Positions 56,951-64,000 of a stretch of DNA of 64,000 nt are shown here, in pieces. This stretch comes from Trileptium ribeirensis (lineage: Eukaryota > Nematoda > Enoplea > Enoplida > Thoracostomopsidae): contig JASANE010021379.1 of the NCBI GenBank assembly GCA_030248225.1, positions 32,275 to 96,274 of the forward strand, written 5' to 3'. Numbering within the stretch: position 1 is the first letter of the stretch; every line of letters starts with the position of its first letter. The notes under the pieces were generated by a model, which saw nothing but the letters and a program-made list of their open reading frames with translations, ran no database searches and was not told where the DNA came from. Position numbers and translations under genes: made by a program.

Positions 56951-57027
56951 GCATGGTGTGTACTTACGACAAGTTGGAGAGGTGTCAACTTGGGACTTTG
57001 TCCCAGAACCCCCATTTTTATACTGCT

Positions 57028-57239
57028 CATACACCTAATAAAAGTTACATAATTAACTATTTGGAAAAACTAAAAAAAACTCATGTTTCGCAGCTATTTG
57101 TTCCTTGTAAAACCATTCGCATATCTCAGTAATATAGAACTGCAGCTTAAAACCACAACTGAACCTCTGTAAACCAAAACGTTTAATTTATAAACTTTTA
57201 TCGCTGTAGATTTGAACAATAGTCTCGGCAACTGACATA
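57028..57239. other. Flank between the TIR element and a LINE relic
   Basis: Short AT-rich spacer. The target-duplication copy TCATACA is at its left edge. Confidence 0.4.
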
Positions 57240-58960
57240 TATGTGGCCCACCAAGTGAAGCGACTTCATGAATTCTGTGCTCGTATCTACATCTGCATCA
57301 ACACGTCGTGATACAAATAGAAAGAGCGACATCCTCGATCTTGTTTATATGAATAAGGAGCATATATCGACTCAGTATCAGCTGATTGCAGTCTTGGATG
57401 CAGCGACGATTTCTCTATTTCCTATGAATTAGACTGCTACATAGATATCAATAATGAAACAACTGTTAATAAACGAGATTATACCGGACAAACATCAACA
57501 AATCCTTACATGACATTCTCACTAACAATATAACCAATGCTTCAACAGCAGAAACGTACTGGTAAAATTTACGACAATCGCTCAATCATATAATAAACAG
57601 TTATCCGTTTACGATGATCTCGCGTCAGACACGACAATCCAGCACGGCATGGCCGTGCATTAACTAATCAACGAACAACAGCTCGAGCCTAACAACGCAA
57701 CAATACTCGCGAAACATATCTTCAATATAAAACATTGTCCACCAGCAATATATTCGCGTTAAATGCAAGTTTTAAAGTCGCATTGGAGAATACATCAAAA
57801 ACGACAAGAAGTCTTTCCTACACTACACGAATTTAAACCACTACACCAAACCGTCAATAGGCCCGTTAAGTCGAGCCAATCAATTTTAAACTTGTGATTC
57901 TGATATGGCCTATGAACTACATAAATTTTTTGAGTCCATTTTTGTCGTAAGTGACGCCACGAGTCCTCCCATCTAGAAATATCGAACAACAGCTCGCCTG
58001 ACAACTGTTGCTTTAATCCAATGAAGGTTGGGGACGCCATAACCGCGTCAAGATTTATGCTTTCCCGGACCTGATCTAATACCAAATACTGTCCTCAAAA
58101 AAATGCCCGGAGGCATTAATCCCTCATCTCTTTACCCTTTTCCATATATATCCATGCCTGAATCCACAACATCTGATGACTGGCGCTATAGTCATATAAC
58201 GGCTATTCATAAGAAAGGCACCCCATCTTTAGCTAAGAACTATAAGCCAATTAGAATCAAATTTTTCAATTGTAAGCTTATGGAAATGGTCATTGCTAAT
58301 ACCATTACCAAATTTGCTATGACAAATAACACACTCAAACATTACCAAATTGGTTTTTGCAGTAGTCGGCCGTGTAAAGCACAACCGATTGACGTCGACT
58401 GGATTATCAACTTCTTTGATGTAATTTATGTCCATCTGAAAGGAAGTTTGATGGTGTCTCGCACAAACATTGAATTGCGAAACGTTCCTTCGGGATTGAA
58501 GGTGAATTACTTTCCTAAATTGCTGTCTGGCTTCATGGCAGGCGTTAACGCGTAGTTATTCGCAACACTTGCTACCCCTGTCCATAGCGGAGTCCCACAA
58601 GGCTCTGTGGCAGGCCCGTTGCTATTCCTTTTCTATGTCAACGATGCTAATGAATTTATCAATAGTAAAATTTTCATGTTAGCCGAAAATACAAAACTTC
58701 TCCGCAGAATTAGCTCCAAATATCGATTGCTTGATATTGTTACTATTGACATAGACGTTGTCAATACCTTTGACTGTGCTGTTGAACCCAAAATGAAACT
58801 GGGTGCGTCAAAGAGTGTTTGTATGCAAGTCGGTCGAAATAATCCCAACCAAACATAATTTCATAAATGGCAGTCACATTCCTAATGTACGAAGTGAATA
58901 CGATCTAGGAATGCCTCATTTACGTGCCGATATGACCAATGTTTTTTAATGGTGAATCAT
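57240..58960 (+). pseudogene. CR1-like LINE relic (EN end to RT)
   Basis: Followed across several frames: an endonuclease end (DILDLVYMNKE near 57340); the EN-RT linker with SFLHYTNLNHYTKPSIGPLS, then YELHKFFESIF (57810-57950); RT fingers SDDWRYSHITAIHKKG (58170-58220) and KPIRIKFFNCKLMEMVIANT; a decayed palm; GVPQGSVAGPLLFLFYVND (58590-58635); a mutated active site LAENTKLLRR where FADDTKLLRR is expected; and SEYDLGMPH near 58900. Many frameshifts and the lost catalytic aspartates show it is an old copy. Confidence 0.8.
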
Positions 58961-60479
58961 TTCATTGTTATCCCCTCTCTCTCGTTTCTTTAAACCTGTA
59001 ACCGACAAAAGTATTCGTCGTCCTAACCCCACCAAGTTGCACGCGAAATATACTCCTCGTCTCCACTACTCTCGATACCAGTTTTCCTACCACACCATAA
59101 GCATTCTTACGTTCTCGGTGCTCAGGTGAAAAATCATACTTATTAATGACAAAGCTCATCTCTGGAGACAACGTGAGTCATTTTAATTGGTTAAGGGCTA
59201 ACGATGCGCAGACTGAAGCATCCTGCCACGTTATGTTCTATTGGCTCCCTCCATTGTCTGTTTCAAACGGCGGCTTCACGATCCAGGATGGCTACCCACA
59301 ATTTAATATACGCAATATCTCTGGTTGCGCCTGCGAATTGTGCCAGGCTTCTAAGGAACTTCCTGGTAATCAATCACAATCAAATATTTATTGCAACCGA
59401 ACCAACTCCTTTTGCTCTTTCGCAACAAATAAACATAAAATACCTTCACTTACGATTTATGCGAGAAACTGCATATCTGCTGAGTTAATGCTGCAAAGGC
59501 TATACAAGGCTAACATTCTTCGACAATCTTTCGAAGTCAAGTTAATTTGTCTATATTATAAACGAATCATGAAAATAATTAGTGATGGGGAGGGATATGG
59601 TTTACCATACCCGCATATCGGGTCAAATTATGGGATATATAATTTATATAATTATCCGGAAATGGAAAACCATATATATATCTTTAAATTTCAAAGTTTT
59701 ATTTAAACTTCAAAGACTATGTACTAGACTTTGCCATTCACTACTACAGCTCTGTTTTATGATGTATTAAAGATTTTTGATATAAATATATAGGGTTCTT
59801 TTGATCAGATTCTTTTTCACGTTTCATATTTACGGTATACGCTTGCAGTAAGTCGACAATTACGCCTACGTTTTGAACAGTTTTAAATAAATATTGGTCA
59901 CTATTTCAATTTATAGTTAACACTTATTCAAAATAAAATTGGAAATATGGATCATTTTGAGTACCTACCTTGAAGATTTATCTGAAGGTTAAACAGCAAC
60001 CGAATACAATTGGAACAAGGGACGTGACATTGTGCAAAAACCACCAACACGCAAGTAAAGTCCACACACCCGAGGCTAAATACCTAATTTCGGACAAAAA
60101 GTGCAAGTTTGTGGCATCTGAACAGTTTCTTGTTTGAGTTTAGAACTATTCAGCAAAATATGTAACGCAAAAAAAACTAAAATTTTTTGTTCAGGCTACG
60201 ACGTAGTGCGGAAAGCAATATATAGCCAATCAACGAAATGAAGACAAGCAAAACCTAGTTTATCGATGCTAACCCACTTAGCAATCACCGAAAAGTATGA
60301 AGTTGGTTCCGGAATCTAGATAACCAAACTGTCGTATTCAGCGTACCGAAAACCCATGTATCTCCTTCTTGATGCCCCCCTAGCAATACATAACAAGGCA
60401 ACGAAAACAAACTACATTCTGAAAATAGAGTTCTTCGAAGCTAAAACGACTCATCAAGTGCAACGAACAGCCATTGTTG
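58961..60479. other. No gene recognised
   Basis: Includes a 186-codon plus-strand frame (59146-59706) whose middle is C-rich (SGCACELCQAS) but which I cannot relate to any family. It could be the decayed LINE 3' region or chance. Confidence 0.4.
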
Positions 60480-61150
60480 AGGAAAATAGGGTTCCCGTTG
60501 CGGTACCAGCAAAAGGCGAAAATTGTACCAAAACAGGAATACCGATTAAAAATTATGTTTAAATTATTCTGTTTTTGTTTAGCTACAGTTCAAATACGCT
60601 GTATACACAGTGATCAAATTCCAATACAACCAAACAGAAGAAAATATTAACTTTGCAAACTGTCCTGTGAAACGTAAGCAGAAGAAATAATTTCAGTAGG
60701 AATGTTTCATGTTGAGCTTGTAAGAGTTATCTCCAACTTATGTTAACAAAAGAAAGTGGATGCTTGTAAAAGCTGATTTACCCATTGTAAGATCTGCGGT
60801 CTATGTTCTACTTGAAGGTCCAACTTGGTATGGATAACAGAGAAAAGATCCATTAGAATTACCTATCTGTAAGCTTGACTAGCATAAATGCCGTCAAGCA
60901 CCAGCCAGTGGGCTTGTAAATCAGTCTGCATTGGAGTAAAGAAACATTTCTGCAATAATGCAGTCAGAAACCGTGTTTTTGGCAATGAACTGTAACTATT
61001 GACTTTGTGTTGAGCATTATCTCATTTATAGTATTCTGTTCAGTTTGTCTAATTTATAGGATAATGTTCAGATATTATAGCGCACCTTCAATTATATTAT
61101 TATTAGAACCGTATAAACGAACAATATCATGTTTCCTACGGAATAACACG
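60480..61150 (+). mobile_element. Decayed CCGGAA-family hAT MITE copy
   Basis: GGTTCCCGTTGCGGTACCAGC, read in order with GCGAAAATTGTACC, TAAAAATTATGTTTAAAT, GTGATCAAATTCCAATACAA and GATGCTTGTAAAAGCTG, follows the arrangement of the intact copy at 45365-46540. Ends and target duplication are lost. Confidence 0.6.
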
Positions 61151-61239
61151 TAACAAATGAATGTCTAGACAAGGTGAAATTGTCTAGTCTACGTTTCTTG
61201 CGTTAAATGCACATTCACCAAATTATATAAGTATTAAGC

Positions 61240-61312
61240 TCGCTCTTGTGGTGTAGTAGCTAGCAGGCTGCACTGCCGTTCTGAAATCTGTTGGTTCCAG
61301 TGAGTTTCAAAC
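61240..61312 (+). repeat. tRNA-derived sequence
   Basis: CTTGTGGTGTAGTAGCTAGC, then AGGCTGCAC, resembles a tRNA 5' half with an A-box (TAGTAGCTAGCAGG). About 30 bases on, TTGGTTCCAGTGAG resembles a B-box. Stems pair poorly, so a SINE head or tRNA pseudogene is more likely than a working tRNA. Confidence 0.45.
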
Positions 61313-61699
61313 TTATTAGACTTTCGGTTCTACCAGTTTTAAATAAACAGACTTCCCAGGGCATCCACTAGGTATACTTTGACTCGTTTGAGAAACCAGT
61401 ATTGTATAATGTATACACATATATATGCATTTATGACATATGTGGGACATCTCCTTGTATTTTAACAAAACAAATAAATCAGCAACAAGTCCAACAGCTT
61501 TGAGATATATGGCGGGGAATGTAATGCTTAGTTGGGGGTACAATATTTATACCATAGATATAATTCGGTCCGAGTAATAGAACGATTGTAGGTTCGGTTT
61601 ATTCGCCCGCAACAGTAGCGACTCCGATTCGCCAAATGATGATGACTACTTTTCTTCTACTATTGGTTGATCCGACGTTTCATACCGAACTCTCCAAAT

Positions 61700-62060
61700 T
61701 GGGGGGCCTGGCATTTTTCGTTTCCCTTGTTTCAAAACAGGTGCCCCCGGTTCGTGCCCCCTGACAAAATTTTGGGCTCCCCCGATTCATTGCAGCTTGG
61801 CAAATTTTTTTGTTTCTAATCGGTCCAAATTACATAAATTTTGCTCAAAATGTGTATATACTACAATTATTATTGCGTTCTGAAGCCAAAAATTTTAAAA
61901 TCGCTTTTTCTCTCAATCAAAAGCGTTTTGACAATTCTTCAGGCACAATTTTAAACCATTTTTCTCTTGGCAAAATGCCCCCTGGCGAAATCGGGCGCCC
62001 CCGGTTCTAAACCAGGGGAGGGGGTGCGGTTCATGCCCCCTGGTAAATTTTCAGCGAATA
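61700..62060 (-). mobile_element. GC-rich MITE copy related to 51496-51734
   Basis: The minus strand opens CCAGGGGGCATGAACCGCA, then GGGCGCCCGATTTCGCC and AGGGGGCATTTTGCC, sharing its first word exactly with 51525 onward. The other end (61705-61790) has matching G- and C-rich blocks (GGTGCCCCCGGTTCGTGCCC). Confidence 0.55.
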
Positions 62061-62639
62061 TAGAGCCCAGTAATACGCGGTTCGGGCTAGTGATGAGACG
62101 TGTTAATACCGACGTTAATACTACTATATCACACCTTAATGTACTACTTATCATACGTGATGTATGAATTGTATGGTTATTTCATGCAATTTTCATTACA
62201 GCTTGAAATATTTATCTACAAATCCTTTATTGGCAAGAAGGATATATCATAATAATACAAAAAATGTCGACTTTATCAGTTTCAAGGTTCTTGAAGATTT
62301 ATTGCATCAGCTGTGCAGCAGTTTTAATAACCTTTAAATTTGCGCTTACAAAATGCACAGCGAAAGAAAGATCCAAAAATAAACCATCCTTCGCGCGTCA
62401 TTTAGTTAGTAAAAACTGTTCAAAACCATACAAAACATGTGTAGAGAAAAACGTTAACAGCCGCTCATTCGATGAAGGACATATGAAAACTGGATGATAT
62501 AATATATAAACATTTAAACACCGGCACTAGACGTGCGTTTACTGGACATAAGTAAACTTGTGCTGTGTTTACATTGGTTAGAAAATAGTAACGTGATTAG
62601 CTATGAAGTCAACGCACAGCAAAAAATTTTTTCGTAAAA
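62061..62639. other. No gene recognised
   Basis: AT-rich, nothing supported. Confidence 0.45.
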
Positions 62640-63060
62640 AATTACCCCGCAACCCCATTAGCCGCTATTTTCAGAAGTAGCATAACAAGTCAAATATTGT
62701 CCAGCGACTGGTTGACGGCTAAAATTATACCAATATACAAATTAGGGTCTAGGCTTGATGCTTTAAATTACCGCCCTATAAGCTTAACAAGCTCTGTATG
62801 TAAAATAATGGAATCATTAATAAAAAGTAAAATTACAGATCATTTAAATGTTAACGCTCTGCTTAGTAATACCCAGTTTGGCTTTCGAAAGGCAAAGTCT
62901 AGCGAACTATTACTAATAAGTTTCCTGGATGACATCACCACGATAATAAACAGGGGTGCTACTTCGATGCAGTCTTCTTGGACTTGAAAAAAGCTTTTGA
63001 TAAAGTTCCACACGTGCAACTTCTTCAAAAGCTTTACGCATATGGCCGTGCTTTCGGTGG
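62640..63060 (+). pseudogene. CR1-like LINE RT fragment
   Basis: SSDWLTAKIIPIYKLGSR, then NYRPISLTSSVCKIMESLI and NTQFGFRKAKSSELLL are RT fingers and palm motifs of CR1/Jockey-type LINEs. A frameshift near 62960 leads into VFLDLKKAFDKVPHVQLLQK (motif A, with its catalytic Asp), after which homology stops. Both ends are truncated. Confidence 0.85.
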
Positions 63061-63230
63061 AGCATATTCAATAGGGGGTGTTGCGCATAACATTAGCGCA
63101 AATGTGTTAGAGCTTTAATTTGCATATCGTGGCGAACGGAGGCTAGCTAATCTATTGTGACAGTGTGATTTTTTTGGTCACGCGGTGAGGTGTATAGGTG
63201 CATTCAGTTGTGTTAGATCCATATTTCGTC

Positions 63231-63465
63231 AATAAATATTAGTTTTAAACGCTCTGGAAAGAGGAAGATTTGCATATGGTGCCGCAAGCCTGGAATTTGT
63301 AGAATCACGATTGAATATTTGTCCTTTTAACGGACAAATTGCCGTTGAAACCAGTTGAATCGATTTCGAAAAATCACAATTCGGTCACATGCACGATCTT
63401 TGCGGCACCATATGGAAATCTTCCTCTTTCCAGAGCGTTTAAAACTAATATTATTTATTTATACT
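63231..63465. repeat. Foldback repeat next to the SGNH-like ORF
   Basis: AATATTAGTTTTAAACGCTC, then TGGAAAGAGGAAGATTTGCAT and ATGGTGCCGCAA (63236-63287) are repeated in reverse complement at 63405-63455, with two or three changes. Between the arms a smaller hairpin, TTTGTCC-TTTTAAC-GGACAAA, lies at 63318-63338. Confidence 0.88.
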
Positions 63466-63906
63466 AATATCTGCGGTGTCAACGTCGCACGGCGAGCAAT
63501 TGGTCAACGGCGCTGGGCTGCATCATGGGAGCCTCTGCGACGAGAATTGGAAGTCATGCGGAATTTTCCGCAGTCGCGCGTCATCATGCTATCCGCGATC
63601 GGCGTACCCAAGGCTCGTCAGAACCACGCTGTCGAGCACACTGCTTGGATGGAGCAAGAATTCCAACATCGGTTTCCGGAAGACCACTTCACATATGTCA
63701 ACTTGGCGCAACCGGGACCGAGTAACAACTTCCTGGATGCAGAAGGAAATATCAACGTCGCGCGGTGGTTCAAAACGGATGGAATCCACGTCACCCACGC
63801 TGGATGGCGTCAATTGTACCGGATGTGCATCCGTCATGCTCCAGGAATGCGCAATATCGGGTATCAAGTCAGTCCGGACATGTATCCCCATGGGCCGCTT
63901 GCGTAA
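63466..63906 (+). CDS. SGNH-hydrolase-like protein fragment
   Basis: The frame is open from 63355, but its first part is the foldback repeat, so the conserved protein probably begins near GVNVARRAIGQRRWAASWEP (about 63475). It continues with SRVIMLSAIGVPKA, HFTYVNLAQPG and ends KTDGIHVTHAGWRQLYRMC before a stop at 63904-63906. The DGIHVTHAG pattern is the C-terminal Asp-x-x-His block of SGNH/GDSL hydrolases, and VIMLSAIG fits block III-like strands. The N-terminal GDS block is absent, so this is an exon or a truncated copy. The coding sequence is clearly richer in G and C than its surroundings. Esterase-like domains of this fold occur in some LINE polyproteins and in host enzymes; I cannot decide between them. 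Confidence 0.5.
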   Translation, partial: NICGVNVARRAIGQRRWAASWEPLRRELEVMRNFPQSRVIMLSAIGVPKARQNHAVEHTAWMEQEFQHRFPEDHFTYVNLAQPGPSNNFLDAEGNINVARWFKTDGIHVTHAGWRQLYRMCIRHAPGMRNIGYQVSPDMYPHGPLA

Positions 63907-64000
63907 ATTGCTAGTCAATGTGGCAATATTACGCAATTCAATAAGATTGTCAGCTAAATTGACAATATGTACTATATCAGCAATGTGCGGGACAACGGGT
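63907..64000. other. Window end, no feature
   Basis: Short AT-rich tail with TCAATGTGGCAATAT / TCAATAAGATTGTCAG-type words; nothing supported. Confidence 0.4.

Larger units (their letters stand above)
54864..57027. mobile_element. Second inverted-repeat element with ends like the 721-5279 element
   Basis: 54864-54950 (AGTAGTATAAAAATTGGGG, then TTCTGGGACAAA ... CCATGCACTATTTA) is matched in reverse complement by 56944-57027 (AGCAGTATAAAAATGGGGG, then TTCTGGGACAAAG). Both sides are bounded by TCATACA (54858-54864 and 57027-57033), giving a 5-7-bp target duplication depending on where the ends are drawn. The terminal order AGTAGTA, A-run, GTTCTGGG repeats that of the element at 721 and suggests a common family. 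Inside are a broken minus-strand ORF pair, a direct repeat and two hairpins next to the right end. No polymerase or integrase seen. Confidence 0.7.

Noticed and set aside
1..64000. CRISPR arrays, bacterial operons, rRNA genes
   Set aside because: No evenly spaced repeat-spacer pattern, no ribosome-binding-site spaced gene runs and no conserved rRNA segment seen; the 11-bp array has no spacers.

Overview
The window is animal nuclear DNA, probably from an invertebrate. It is AT-rich and gene-poor, has no bacterial operon structure, and is packed with the remains of eukaryotic transposons: CR1/Jockey-like and R1/I-like LINEs, a Gypsy LTR element, hAT- and Merlin-like DNA transposons, foldback MITEs and tRNA-derived repeats. 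The phylum cannot be fixed from the sequence alone. I see no rRNA gene, CRISPR array or intact tRNA gene.

Layout. 721-5279 is a compact element with about 410-bp terminal inverted repeats. It carries a gene of the F54H12.2-like (probable capsid-type) family, two smaller ORFs that share a distinctive leader motif, and a 16-copy 11-bp repeat array at its right end. 5887-7392 (minus) is a long serine-rich exon with PPxY motifs. 22681-22860 (minus) is a first coding exon with one membrane segment and a GT donor; the two exons have matching phase 0 and may belong to one host gene. 8750-9398 is a recent tandem duplication. 11868-14230 (minus) is a decayed R1/I-like LINE split by a hAT-type MITE. 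18748-19106 is a foldback element. 20131-21108 is a 5'-truncated CR1-like LINE. 23972-26040 holds a MITE, an RTE-like fragment and a Merlin-type transposase relic.

30483-36891 (minus) is a disabled Gypsy element (gag, protease, RT, RNase H, integrase) with a nearly intact CR1-like LINE inserted in gag, giving one 902-codon open frame. 44125-45233 is a hAT (DUF4371/ZMYM-type) transposase relic. 45365-50913 is an R1/I-like LINE carrying two inverted hAT MITE copies, each with a perfect 8-bp target duplication. 54864-57027 is a second inverted-repeat element whose ends resemble those of the 721-5279 element. 57240-58960 and 62640-63060 are CR1-like relics. 63231-63906 is a foldback repeat running into a GC-richer ORF with an SGNH-hydrolase-like C-terminal motif.

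The best candidate for an undescribed system is the pair of inverted-repeat elements at 721-5279 and 54864-57027. They share terminal sequence beginning AGTAGTA and reading GTTCTGGG about 20 bases in. The first has a virus-like gene and a common promoter-like leader (ACATGAAAAGG, 38-52 bases before a start codon). Neither encodes a visible polymerase or integrase, so both would depend on enzymes supplied elsewhere.
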